DNA of 64,000 nt from Xanthobacteraceae bacterium (lineage in GTDB: Bacteria > Pseudomonadota > Alphaproteobacteria > Rhizobiales > Xanthobacteraceae). The stretch lies in contig JALHRD010000007.1 of the NCBI GenBank assembly GCA_022841625.1, forward strand, positions 110,072 to 174,071, written 5' to 3'. The translations under genes were made by a program, and so were the position numbers. Shown piece by piece: positions 17,079-25,607 of this stretch (positions are counted from its first letter, which is position 1; every line of letters begins with the position of its first letter). Below the pieces are notes generated by a model, which saw only the letters and a program-made list of their open reading frames with translations, did no database searches and was not told the origin of the DNA.

Positions 17079-17349
17079 GAGGGCTCCTCAATCAGACGGT
17101 AGCGTTCGGCAGTAAACAAAATATCTTCCGTTGCATTATGTGCCGCGATAACGCGATCACAGATTGGTGACCAGCCCGCGAGCGCGCATTGCGTTGGTAT
17201 TTTCGGAAGCGGTCCCGAAGCAGCGTTCCCAAAGCATCATGCGTATGCTCGATCGGTACGAGTGTAGGACTAATCGACTAAATCCATGACCGGACAGAAT
17301 GCGTTCGGCCACAGGACGATCTTACATCGGCCGCTGGCGCTGGTCGGAA

Positions 17350-18189
17350 TTAGCGTCCGTCATCCGCTGGCAATAGCACCGGCGCTTCGCGCGCATTGGC
17401 GGCGGCTGCGCTTGGCGGCAGGGCGGCGTCCCACAATTTTCCGACAAAGCGCGCGCCCGTGACGCCGTCGGATTGCCGCGACGCCAGCCACAGAACCGGC
17501 GGCACCATGACCGACGGTGGCAGTAGCGTGCGGCCCATGGCGGCGAGTTCTCGGCGTGAAGTCTCATGCACGAAGTCGGTGTCGGCGGCGCCACCGGGCA
17601 GCAGCGAGTTCACGGTTACGCCGGTATCTTTGAGCTCCTGCGCCCAGATCAGCGTCTCGGCTTCGATCGCGGCCTTGGTCACGCCATAGGGCGAATTCCG
17701 GCGGCGCTGCATGGTCGGAAGGCTGGTAGTGACGTTGACGATGCGGCCGAAGTCTTCGCGCAGCATGTGCGGCACCGCGGTTCGCGCCATCAGGAATGTG
17801 CCGTTGACATTGGTGACAATGACATCCTGCCAGATCTCGGGATCGGCCTCCCAGAAATTCAGCGACCGGGTGTGAGGTGAGCGCTCGAGGTGAATCTGGC
17901 CCTTGGCGGCATTGTTGACCAACACATGGAGCGCGCCGAATTCTCCCAAGGTTTCCGCCACCACGCGTTCACAGTCGGCGCGGCTGGTAATGTCGCAGCG
18001 GATGCCAAGCGCCTTGCCGCCGTTCGGCTGATGAGCTGCCGCAACGGCGGTCGCGAGTGCCGCGTCATCGATATCAGTGAACACCACATTGGCGCCGGCG
18101 CGCACCAAGCCGGTGGCCATCGCCTGGCCGAGCCCGCGCGCGGCGCCGGTGACGATCGCGACCGTTCCGTCCAGCCGAATGTCCGGCAT
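17350..18189 (-). CDS. Short-chain dehydrogenase/reductase (SDR)
   Basis: A 279-aa classical SDR. It has the NAD(P) motif TGAARGLG (residues 15-22), the acidic residue after strand 2 (VVFTDIDD) that favours NAD over NADP, NNAAKG, an active-site Ser in TTSLPT and the catalytic YGVTK. The ATG follows directly on the stop codon of the decarboxylase-like gene (TAGATG), so translation is coupled. In this operon it is a good candidate for the dihydrodiol dehydrogenase step of an aromatic-acid pathway, although the known phthalate enzyme Pht4 belongs to a different family. Confidence 0.88.
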   Translation of the reverse strand: MPDIRLDGTVAIVTGAARGLGQAMATGLVRAGANVVFTDIDDAALATAVAAAHQPNGGKALGIRCDITSRADCERVVAETLGEFGALHVLVNNAAKGQIHLERSPHTRSLNFWEADPEIWQDVIVTNVNGTFLMARTAVPHMLREDFGRIVNVTTSLPTMQRRRNSPYGVTKAAIEAETLIWAQELKDTGVTVNSLLPGGAADTDFVHETSRRELAAMGRTLLPPSVMVPPVLWLASRQSDGVTGARFVGKLWDAALPPSAAAANAREAPVLLPADDGR

Positions 18190-19182
18190 CTACTGGTCCA
18201 TGGCGCTTGGCGCAAACAGCTCATCGAGCTTCATCAGCCGCGGCGTCAGACCCTGCTCATGGGAATATTGCGCGGCGGTTTCCAGCGTCTTGCGATTGGC
18301 CTTGATGCCGTGGCGCATCGCCGGTTCGCGCAGCGCCTTGCCGGCCTCGGCCGAAATCAGCCCGGCCCACACATGATATTCGACATGCGCGATGCGCTGC
18401 CGGTTGGCGAGCTCATTGGCTTGGTCATAGGCCTTTAGCAAATTGAGCACCGTCCAGGGATGTTTCTCGGCGATCTCGCGGCGGATCACCATGCCGTGGT
18501 TGATCGGGAACAGGCCGGTCTTCTGATGAAAGCGCACGCCCTCGGCCAATGGATCGGGGAACAGCGTTTTGACGTCGGGATGGTTGTGCAGATCGACGGT
18601 CGAGCGATCGACCAGGTTCTGCTCGCGCAGGTAATGTACGGCGGCGTCGAGTTCGCCCGACGCCATCATCGAGCCCAGGCTTTTCTCAATCGGGATCTGC
18701 TTGATGGTGGTGCCGGGCGGTGGCTTGAACGCGGTGGCGCCGCCATGGCTGTGGGACGGCACCCGCTCCATCCAGTGTTCGATCTCGGTCTGGTTGACGC
18801 CGAATTCGTGCTGCAACACGCCGCGCGTCCACAGCGCCGCGGTCTGCTGATATTCGGGCACGCCCGCGCGCTTGCCCTTGAGGTCGGCGGGCTTATCGAT
18901 GCCGCGGTCGCGACGCACCAGAATCTCGGTGTGGAAGAATTTGCGGGTGGTGAAGATCGGAATGCCGACCCAGTCGTCATTGCCGGCGGCGGTCGCCATC
19001 ATCAGGGACGACATCGACATTTCCGAAATGTCGAAGTCCTGGAACTTGAGCTGCCGCCAGAACATTTCGGACGGATGAATGACCGTCGGAATGAGGTCGA
19101 TGCCGTCCGGCTTCACGCTGCCGTCGAGGATCGGCCAGGAGCGGGGATTGGCGGCAGTGGCGAGGCTGAGTTGAAGTCGCAT
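18190..19182 (-). CDS. 4,5-dihydroxyphthalate decarboxylase-like protein
   Basis: A 330-aa cytoplasmic protein (no signal peptide) with the periplasmic-binding-protein-like fold of the Pht5/NMT1 family. The opening matches Pht5-type decarboxylases: LQLSLATAANPRSWPILDGSVKPDGIDL, then FDISEMSMSSLMMATA. Pht5 removes one carboxylate from 4,5-dihydroxyphthalate to give protocatechuate. The neighbouring Rieske oxygenase and extradiol dioxygenase fit that pathway, but the true substrate may be another aromatic acid. The start at 19182 begins the family N terminus; no clear SD is seen. Confidence 0.8.
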   Translation of the reverse strand: MRLQLSLATAANPRSWPILDGSVKPDGIDLIPTVIHPSEMFWRQLKFQDFDISEMSMSSLMMATAAGNDDWVGIPIFTTRKFFHTEILVRRDRGIDKPADLKGKRAGVPEYQQTAALWTRGVLQHEFGVNQTEIEHWMERVPSHSHGGATAFKPPPGTTIKQIPIEKSLGSMMASGELDAAVHYLREQNLVDRSTVDLHNHPDVKTLFPDPLAEGVRFHQKTGLFPINHGMVIRREIAEKHPWTVLNLLKAYDQANELANRQRIAHVEYHVWAGLISAEAGKALREPAMRHGIKANRKTLETAAQYSHEQGLTPRLMKLDELFAPSAMDQ

Positions 19183-19282
19183 GGGGGAGGGGCCTGTACG
19201 CTGGTGACGGTGCGGCAAACTACAGCGGCGATGGAGGGGAGGGAAGCGTGTGTCCCGGCGCCGCACCGCGTGCGGGACACGA

Positions 19283-20281
19283 TCACGTCCAACTGGCAAA
19301 GCTCAATCCAGTTCCGGTGCCGGCGGGCGTGCGGTAGCCCGGAACATACTCGAACCAGTCGAGGTCGAGATGTTCGACGCAACCCGCGACCGCGACCCAG
19401 TTGAGGATTTCCGACGAGCCCGCATGCAGTTTGTTGCGCGGCAAAGTGCGCAGGAATTTCGCGTCCTTGTCGGCGCAGGCCTTGAGGACCGCCCGATCGA
19501 AATCCTCATCGACCAGAAAGTGGCTGAGGCCGCCGGAGGCCAGGACACCGATCCGTTCGTTGGAGGGAAACGCCTCCACCGCCTGCCGCACGGCCTGTCC
19601 GAATTCGTAACAGCGTTTGGGCCGCGGCTGGTTCGGCGGGAAATAAGTGTTCAGGAATATCGGTACCGCCGCAATCGGCGCGCGGGCATCCATCACGCGG
19701 CGATGCACATAGGCGATGGCGTGGCCCTCGCCTTCGCCCTCGGGCAAGCGCTCGGAAGCCGCGATGTCGAAGCCCGTATCCATCAGCGATTCGATGAGAT
19801 GGACGGCGAGCGGCGCATGCACCGGATAATCGCGCGGGCCGGTGTCCTCGAAGAACGCCTGGCGGTTCTGCACATACCACTCCGGGAAACGCTTGCGGTA
19901 TTCCTCGTGCTGCTCATTGCTGTTGCGGATTGTCGGGCCGTAATAGATCGCGAACGCGGGGCGGCAATCCTCTTTGTAGCTCTCGTTCTGGTCGTCGCCC
20001 ATCACGATCAGCGCATCGAGCTTGCTGCTGGCGAGCGTCTGCTGCAGCCGCTTGATGGCGTCGCGCGCGACGTTCTGCCTCGCTACGAGATTGGCGGGCG
20101 CGACCATATGCGCCATTTTCGGGTCGGCCTTCTCCAGCAATTCGCCATAGGTTGCCGGCCGGCCTTCCTTGTCGCGATGCTTGATCTTTTGGTCGGTCTC
20201 GACAAAGCGCGCGAGCGTCTCGTCGGAGGCGAGCAGCATCGGCGTATGCGATGTACCGAGCCCGAGCACGATGCGAGCCAT
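19283..20281 (-). CDS. Class III extradiol ring-cleavage dioxygenase (LigB-like)
   Basis: A 332-aa non-heme iron(II) dioxygenase related to the catalytic beta subunit of protocatechuate 4,5-dioxygenase (LigB). The iron ligand His12 is visible in GLGTSHTPM, a second His follows near residue 58 (DPKMAHMVAP), and the conserved SGGLSHFLVDE lies in the C-terminal half. No LigA-like small subunit gene is adjacent, so it may act alone as some relatives do. GGAGAA lies 7 bases before the ATG. A heptad-repeat hairpin separates it from the Rieske gene upstream. Confidence 0.88.
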   Translation of the reverse strand: MARIVLGLGTSHTPMLLASDETLARFVETDQKIKHRDKEGRPATYGELLEKADPKMAHMVAPANLVARQNVARDAIKRLQQTLASSKLDALIVMGDDQNESYKEDCRPAFAIYYGPTIRNSNEQHEEYRKRFPEWYVQNRQAFFEDTGPRDYPVHAPLAVHLIESLMDTGFDIAASERLPEGEGEGHAIAYVHRRVMDARAPIAAVPIFLNTYFPPNQPRPKRCYEFGQAVRQAVEAFPSNERIGVLASGGLSHFLVDEDFDRAVLKACADKDAKFLRTLPRNKLHAGSSEILNWVAVAGCVEHLDLDWFEYVPGYRTPAGTGTGLSFASWT

Positions 20282-20306
20282 CGGATGGTTCTCCCGAGTT
20301 TTGTCA

Positions 20307-20380
20307 GCGAATGGCGAATAGCGAGTAGCGAATAGTGAGCATTTTTCTTCTATTCGCTATTCGCCACGCACTATTCGCTC
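20307..20380. repeat. Heptad repeat hairpin (GCGAATA units)
   Basis: Left arm 20307-20339 is built of 7-base units GCGAATG, GCGAATA, GCGAGTA, GCGAATA. Right arm 20350-20380 holds the inverse units (CTATTCG, CTATTCG, then CACTATTCG). The two can fold into a long stem inside the operon, between the Rieske and the LigB-like genes. Confidence 0.8.
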
Positions 20381-20382
20381 TC

Positions 20383-21684
20383 CTATACCCGCGCGTGTTC
20401 GATCCCCGGCCGCGCCACCAGCACTTCTTTGGCGGCGTCCTTGTAGACCGCGTCGGCCGGCAGCACGATCGCGGCCGCGCGCACGCGGTGGTGCTCGGGC
20501 GCGACGCCGGGCGGGGTCTCGCCCTTCTCGACCAGCGCCTTGGCGGCGCGCATCAGGCGATGCCGCGCCATGATGATTCCGTTGTCGCAGGACACCAGAT
20601 TTTCCTTGGTGCGGTCGACGATCGGCCCCATCAATTCTTGCACGCCGGAGTCCTGCATGGCGAAGCCGGCGATGCCGCTATAGGTGCGGCCGGCCTTCTG
20701 CGCTGCGCGGTCGATCAGATAGTCGTTGTCCTTGTTGGCTCGCCCGCGCCAGGTCCGGTTGCCCGCGCTGTCGATCTCATACACCACGTGGCGGCTTGCG
20801 CCGTTCTTCATCGCCGTGACCTCAGCTTCGGTGAGATCGCGGGTTGCATGGTAGTCCCAGTTCCAGATCCAGCAATTCTCGTCGTCGATCGGGACCCAAT
20901 AATGGCCGCCGGTCGGATGGTCGCCGCGCGGCGGGATCATAGTCATGTTGGGCATGATCCATTGGGTGATGCGCCAGTAATATTTGCCTTGCTCGGCATT
21001 GCGGCGTGCGCCGATCAACAGGCCGCCGGGGCTTTCCACCACTTCAAAATGCGGCTGCACATCGCCCAGCGTGTAGTCGTTGCCTTTGGCGCCGGCATAG
21101 AGCGGATCGTTGGCGAACTCGCCGCCATGCAGCCAGGCGCTGTGGCTTGAATCGATGCCGCCTTCCAGCGCTTGCAGCCAATTGCATTCTTGCAGCCGCT
21201 TGGAGATGTAAGTCTGTTTCGGACGCACGGTGGCGAATTCAAATTCCGGCAGTGGTGGCTGGCGCTCGGGCGCTCCCATATAGGCCCACAGCACGTCGCC
21301 GCGCTTGATCAGCGGATAGGATTTCAGTTTGATCTTCTGGCAGAAGCCGGACTCGACCGGCTCCGACGGCACCTCAATGCACTGGCCGGTGTGGTCGTAT
21401 TTCCAACCGTGATAGGGGCAGCGCAACCCGTCGTCCTCATTGCGTCCGACCCACAAGGACGTGCCGCGATGGGCGCAGAATTCATCGATCAGTGAGTAAT
21501 TCCCATTGCCGTCGCGCCAGGCGATCAGCCGTTCGGACAGGAGTTTTACCCGCACCGGCGGGCAGCCATTTTCGGGCAATTCGCTCACCAACAATGCCGG
21601 CAGCCAATAGCTGCGGAACAGCGCGCCCATCGGCGTGCCGGGTCCGGTTTGGGTCAAAAGATCGTTTTGTTCTTTTCTCAGCAT
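20383..21684 (-). CDS. Rieske non-heme iron oxygenase, large subunit
   Basis: A 433-aa aromatic-ring oxygenase of the phthalate 4,5-dioxygenase / phenoxybenzoate type. The Rieske cluster ligands are Cys70-x-His72 (FCAHRGTSLW) and Cys89-x2-His92 (RCPYHGWKYD). The mononuclear iron site is in EGGIDSSHSAWLHGGE (His-x4-His). A dedicated ferredoxin or reductase gene is not present, so it must borrow electrons from partners elsewhere. As first gene of the operon it would start the ring attack that the downstream SDR, decarboxylase-like and extradiol enzymes could complete. Confidence 0.92.
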   Translation of the reverse strand: MLRKEQNDLLTQTGPGTPMGALFRSYWLPALLVSELPENGCPPVRVKLLSERLIAWRDGNGNYSLIDEFCAHRGTSLWVGRNEDDGLRCPYHGWKYDHTGQCIEVPSEPVESGFCQKIKLKSYPLIKRGDVLWAYMGAPERQPPLPEFEFATVRPKQTYISKRLQECNWLQALEGGIDSSHSAWLHGGEFANDPLYAGAKGNDYTLGDVQPHFEVVESPGGLLIGARRNAEQGKYYWRITQWIMPNMTMIPPRGDHPTGGHYWVPIDDENCWIWNWDYHATRDLTEAEVTAMKNGASRHVVYEIDSAGNRTWRGRANKDNDYLIDRAAQKAGRTYSGIAGFAMQDSGVQELMGPIVDRTKENLVSCDNGIIMARHRLMRAAKALVEKGETPPGVAPEHHRVRAAAIVLPADAVYKDAAKEVLVARPGIEHARV

Positions 21685-21923
21685 GATGCGCGATCCCTAA
21701 GCTGTGGCTTTGTCGGTAACATATACTCAGAGCTTGCGACAAACTCCGTGCCCGTCCCCCTCCAGGGGGCACGGAGTTCGCGGTTCGTCTTGAGCGCAAC
21801 TGCCGAAGCATACGCTAGTTTGTGGTCGTACCGACCGCGGCTTTGCAGCGGTCGCGGCCATGATATTGTGCTAGATGAGTTCCAGCAATCGCAGGAAGCT
21901 AACAGGCAGGGGAGTGTTGACGC
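21685..21923. promoter_or_regulatory. Divergent promoter region with a hairpin
   Basis: The 239-base gap between the Rieske operon and the dienelactone hydrolase gene contains the inverted repeat CGTGCCC / GGGGCACG (about 21749-21775). No regulator gene lies next to it. Promoter boxes cannot be assigned by eye. Confidence 0.3.
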
Positions 21924-22676
21924 ATGTCGTACGAGGGTCTGCAGGCCGAAGTTGTCCCGTTCAAGGGCCATAATGGCGATACCGGCGAGGCCTATTACGC
22001 GCGCCCGACGCGCGCCGGCAAAGTGCCCGGAATCGTGGTCATTATGCATTTGCCAGGCTGGGACGAGTGGATCATCGAGGTTGCCCGCAAATTCGCCCAT
22101 CACGGCTATGCGGCGATCGCGCCGCATCTGTATTTCCGTGAGGGTCCCGGCAGCCCCGACGATGTCGGCGCGCGGGTGCGCGCGGCCGGCGGCGTCGCCG
22201 ACGCGCAGGTAATGGGCGATGTGGCGGCGTCGATCGCCTATCTCAAGGCGCAGCCCAATTCCAACGGCAAGGTCGGGGTCATCGGGTTCTGTTCGGGTGG
22301 CCGGCATGCCTATCTCGCCGGCTGCTCGCTCTCCGGCATCAATGCGGTGGTGGATTGCTGGGGCGGCAATGTGGTGGTCGACGATCCGGCCAAGGCGCTT
22401 GATGCGCGCAAGCCGGTTGCGCCGATCGATCTCACCGAGAAACTGACCGCGCCATTGATCGGCATCTTCGGCAATGACGATGCCAATCCGAACCGCGAGC
22501 ACGTCAACAAGACTGAGGCGAAGCTCAAGGAACTTGGCAAGCGCTATGAGTTCCATCGCTATGACGGCTGCGGCCATGCCTTCTTCAACTGGGCGCGACC
22601 GTCATACCGGCCGGAACAGGCAGCGGATGGCTGGGCCAAGGTGTTCGCATTCCTGAAGCAGCATGTCGGCAGTTAG
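21924..22676 (+). CDS. Dienelactone hydrolase family protein
   Basis: A 250-aa alpha/beta hydrolase of the dienelactone hydrolase family. The nucleophile is Cys123 in GFCSGG, with Asp185/186 (FGNDDAN) and His218 (GCGHAFF) completing the triad at the spacing of the classical enzyme. Such enzymes open the lactone ring formed after ortho cleavage of chlorinated or substituted catechols, but many relatives have other substrates. It is divergent from the aromatic operon, which fits a role in ring degradation. GGGGAG lies 9 bases before the ATG. Confidence 0.9.
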   Translation: MSYEGLQAEVVPFKGHNGDTGEAYYARPTRAGKVPGIVVIMHLPGWDEWIIEVARKFAHHGYAAIAPHLYFREGPGSPDDVGARVRAAGGVADAQVMGDVAASIAYLKAQPNSNGKVGVIGFCSGGRHAYLAGCSLSGINAVVDCWGGNVVVDDPAKALDARKPVAPIDLTEKLTAPLIGIFGNDDANPNREHVNKTEAKLKELGKRYEFHRYDGCGHAFFNWARPSYRPEQAADGWAKVFAFLKQHVGS

Positions 22677-22688
22677 GGAGGCAGAACC

Positions 22689-22835
22689 ATGGATCCGTTA
22701 GCTCAACGGCTTGTTGCACTCGGGGTCCTCATCTCGTCGATCGCGCTGCTTGTTGGAACAGTCGCATTTGCCTACAAGGAAGTGCAGACGGTGAATGCGG
22801 CGCAGCCGGTGCAGACCGGCGCAAAAAAGAAGTGA
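22689..22835 (+). CDS. 48-aa single-pass membrane peptide
   Basis: A short gene starting MDPLAQRLVALGVLISSIAL, with one hydrophobic helix (about residues 8-29), a linker and a basic KKK end. It is well supported: GGGAGG lies just before the ATG and only 12 bases separate it from the stop of the dienelactone hydrolase gene, so it is co-transcribed. The function is unknown. The size and topology resemble small membrane regulators of transporters or enzymes, but that is only inference. Confidence 0.65.
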   Translation: MDPLAQRLVALGVLISSIALLVGTVAFAYKEVQTVNAAQPVQTGAKKK

Positions 22836-22890
22836 TCGCAGTCGGCTGGCCGCTGGCGCTTTCCGCACCACTGGCGGTCGTTTCCAGCAA

Positions 22891-22960
22891 GTAGCCCGCA
22901 TGAGCGAAGCGAAATGCGGGACCGTCCATCCCGGATGTCGCTGCGCTCATCCGGGCTACG
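22891..22960. repeat. REP-type palindrome (GTAGCCCG...CGGGCTAC)
   Basis: The ends GTAGCCCGCATGAGCG and CGCTCATCCGGGCTAC are inverted copies, with inner inverted segments GCGAAATGCGGG and CCCGGATGTCGC. This is the common REP-like element of Bradyrhizobium relatives, in the gap between the 48-aa gene and the amidohydrolase gene. Confidence 0.8.
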
Positions 22961-23044
22961 GTGAATGCGGGCCTCAATGGATTAATCGCATCGAGACGTG
23001 GACGATCGGCCGACCGTGGCGAACGAGAGGGTTGGAGCAAATAG

Positions 23045-24505
23045 ATGAATAGCCGCGACAACCTCACATCCGAACAGCGCTTTGTCTTCGATTATGTCGA
23101 TCGCAATGCGCGTGCGATTGCGCTCACCGGCGACAATATTTTCTATTTCGGCGAACTCGGCATGCAGGAGTTCGAGACCGCCGCGCTGCTGACCGAGTTG
23201 CTGGAGAAGGGCGGCTTTGCGGTCGAGCACGGCATTTCCGGCTTTCCGACTGGATTCTGCGCGACCTACGGCTCCGGCCATCCGGTGGTTGCGATCCACA
23301 CCGAATATGATTCGTGCCCCGACAATTCGCAAGTCTCGGGCGTTGCCGAGCAGAAATTCATTGTCGAAGGCGCGCCCGGCCATTGCGAAGGCCACAATGT
23401 CAACGCCGCCGTGCTGGTCGCATCGGCATTGGCGGCCAAGCAAGCGATGGACAAATTTGGCCTCAAGGGCACGCTGAAAGTGTTCGGCGGTCCGGCCGAG
23501 GAACAACTGGTCAGCCGGCCGTATTTCGTGCGCGACGGCTGGTTCGACGATGTCGATCTCGCCTTCCACAACCACATCGGCGGCGAGTTCAGCGCGACCC
23601 ATGGGCTGCTGCAATCGGCGCTGGTGTCGGCGACCTTCACCTTTCACGGCGAGACCGCCCATTCCGGCGTTGCGCCCTGGAAGGGCCGCGATGCGCTCGA
23701 CGGCGTGGTGCTGATGGATGTCGGCATGGCGCAGTATCGCGAGCATATGCGGCCGGAAATGCGCATCCACCGCGTCATCACCAATGGCGGCGACCAGCCC
23801 AATGTGATCCCGCGCACCGCGGCGGTGTGGTGGTTTTTCCGCGATCAGACCGCGGAAGGCGCGACCAAACTGTTCGAACAGGCCAAGAAGGTCGCGCACG
23901 GCGCGGCCTTGATGAGCAATACCGAAGTGACGGTCGACGTGCTCAGCGCGGTGTGGCCGTTGCGCTGCAACCGCACCGTCTCGGAGCTGCTGCAACGCCA
24001 TATCGAAACCGTTGGCATGCCGGAATGGAGCGCCGAGGAGGAGGCGCTGGCGCGCGCGCTGCAAACCAGCGCCAAAGTCAAGGTCGAAGGGCTCAAGCGC
24101 GAGATCCCGCCATTGAGTGAGCTGAAGAGCCCGCGCACTTCGGCCAACGATGCCGGCGATATCTCCTGGAAGGTGCCGATGGCGAAGTTCTACTTTCCCG
24201 CCAATGTGCCCAACATCAATTTCCATCATTGGGCTGGCGGCGTCACGCTGGCGCATTCGATCGCGCACAAGGGCGCGGTCGCCGGTAGCAAGGCGTTCGC
24301 GGCGGCGGTGGTGGAATGCTTCAGCAATCCCGCGCTGTTGGCGGATGCGAAACGCAGCTTCAAGGACGAGCTTGGCGACATTGCCTATAAATCGATGCTG
24401 CCGGCGGATCAGAAGCCGCCGGTCGAACTCAATCGTGCGATCATGGAGAAATTCCGGCCCGCAATGCGCAAGCATTATTTGAAGGAGCGGCCGGAGTTTT
24501 TGTGA
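23045..24505 (+). CDS. M20 family amidohydrolase (AbgB-like)
   Basis: A 486-aa zinc-dependent amidohydrolase of the M20D group, closest in layout to p-aminobenzoyl-glutamate hydrolase subunit B. Landmarks are VVAIHTEYDSCPDNSQ, GHCEGHNVNAA (metal ligands), GGPAEEQLVSRP (catalytic Glu pair), and the dimerisation insert with FTFHGETAHSGVAPWKGRDALD. It has no signal peptide. GGAG lies 8 bases before the ATG. It probably releases amino acids or aromatic acids from amide conjugates. Confidence 0.9.
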   Translation: MNSRDNLTSEQRFVFDYVDRNARAIALTGDNIFYFGELGMQEFETAALLTELLEKGGFAVEHGISGFPTGFCATYGSGHPVVAIHTEYDSCPDNSQVSGVAEQKFIVEGAPGHCEGHNVNAAVLVASALAAKQAMDKFGLKGTLKVFGGPAEEQLVSRPYFVRDGWFDDVDLAFHNHIGGEFSATHGLLQSALVSATFTFHGETAHSGVAPWKGRDALDGVVLMDVGMAQYREHMRPEMRIHRVITNGGDQPNVIPRTAAVWWFFRDQTAEGATKLFEQAKKVAHGAALMSNTEVTVDVLSAVWPLRCNRTVSELLQRHIETVGMPEWSAEEEALARALQTSAKVKVEGLKREIPPLSELKSPRTSANDAGDISWKVPMAKFYFPANVPNINFHHWAGGVTLAHSIAHKGAVAGSKAFAAAVVECFSNPALLADAKRSFKDELGDIAYKSMLPADQKPPVELNRAIMEKFRPAMRKHYLKERPEFL

Positions 24506-24549
24506 GGCGCCGTCTTTGTTGGGTGAAGCTGGATAACAGACACGGTCTG

Positions 24550-24582
24550 CTCCCTCCCCGCGGCGCTGCGCGCGGGAGGGGG
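24550..24582. repeat. Short GC-rich palindrome
   Basis: Arms CTCCCTCCCCGCG and CGCGGGAGGGGG face each other around a GC-rich loop, in the 117-base gap before the ornithine-cyclodeaminase-like gene. It resembles the captured element at 9488-9535. Confidence 0.6.
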
Positions 24583-24622
24583 CGGAGAGGCCGTTTGCGT
24601 ATCATTTGAAAGGGAATTGATC

Positions 24623-25552
24623 GTGCCGATCTATGTCAAAGAAGCCGACGTCACCGAATTCCTCGACATGCCGACTTGCATCCAGGCATTGCGCAGTGCG
24701 TTTGCCGCCGAGGCAAACGGCCAGGCCAATATCGTGCCGCGCACGCGCTGGCCGTTTGGCAGCGTGCGGCTCAATGTGATGGGCGGCGGCGAGCGCGCCA
24801 CGCGCCACTTTGCGGTGAAGTCCTATGGCGGCGGTCCGTTCCACGTCCTGTATTATGCCGAGGACAAAGGCCTGCTTGCGATTATCGAGGCCAATCTGCT
24901 GGGCCAGATCCGCACCGGCGCCGCGAGCGCCGTCGCCACCGAAAAGATGGCGCGGCCGGGCGCCAGTAAGGTCGCGCTGGTTGGCACCGGTAAGCAGGCG
25001 CGCACCCAGGCTTTGGCGCTCGGCGCTATCGGCATGCTCAAGGAGCTTGCAGTCGCCGCGCGCGATCGCGCCAAGCTCGAAACCTTCTGCGAGCGGCTCG
25101 CCAAGGAACTTGGCGCGCCGGTGCGCGCCGCGGCGTCCGTCGAGGATGCCGCCGCCGGCGCCGACATTGTGGTCACCGCCACCGGCTCGGCGGAACCGGT
25201 TCTGAAACAGGCTTGGCTTGCACCGGGCGCGCACGTCAATGCGGTTGGCGCCAATGCCGCCAAGCGCCGCGAGGTCGATGCCGATTGCGTGCTCAAGGCG
25301 TCGCTCGTCGTCACCGATCATATCGAGCAGGCCAAGGTCGAGGCCGGCGAGTTCATCGAGCTTGCCAAGGCCGGCAAGTTCGATTGGGGCAGTGTGACGC
25401 CGCTGCACCGGATCGTGAGCGGGCCGCCGATCGCGCGCGACGCCAAGGCGCACACTTTGTTCAAGTCGCTTGGCGTCGGCCTGGAAGACGTGGCGGCGGC
25501 GGCGATTATCTACGACCGGGCAATGGCGAGCGGGCGATTCAAGCCCCTTTGA
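24623..25552 (+). CDS. Ornithine cyclodeaminase/mu-crystallin family protein
   Basis: A 309-aa NAD(P)-binding protein. The Rossmann motif is VALVGTGKQARTQALAL (about residues 115-131), preceded by AIIEANLLGQIRTGAASAVAT and followed by VTATGSAEPVL and HVNAVGANAAKRREVD. Family members include ornithine cyclodeaminase, alanine dehydrogenase and ketimine reductases. I take the GTG at 24623 as the start because AGGGA sits 7 bases before it; the TTG at 24617 is too close to that SD. It lies between an amidohydrolase and a TctC gene in one plus-strand run. Confidence 0.85.
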   Translation: MPIYVKEADVTEFLDMPTCIQALRSAFAAEANGQANIVPRTRWPFGSVRLNVMGGGERATRHFAVKSYGGGPFHVLYYAEDKGLLAIIEANLLGQIRTGAASAVATEKMARPGASKVALVGTGKQARTQALALGAIGMLKELAVAARDRAKLETFCERLAKELGAPVRAAASVEDAAAGADIVVTATGSAEPVLKQAWLAPGAHVNAVGANAAKRREVDADCVLKASLVVTDHIEQAKVEAGEFIELAKAGKFDWGSVTPLHRIVSGPPIARDAKAHTLFKSLGVGLEDVAAAAIIYDRAMASGRFKPL

Positions 25553-25607
25553 TTCCGCCGCAATGGCTGCGACAATCGTCGCACGCAGACGATTGGAGAA
25601 ACAGGCC

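Noticed and set aside
20307..20380. Heptad repeats as a CRISPR array
   Set aside because: The units are contiguous 7-mers without spacers, and there are no cas genes.
22982..24475. 497-codon open frame opposite the M20 amidohydrolase
   Set aside because: It is a shadow of the real gene, with a low-complexity His/Arg composition.
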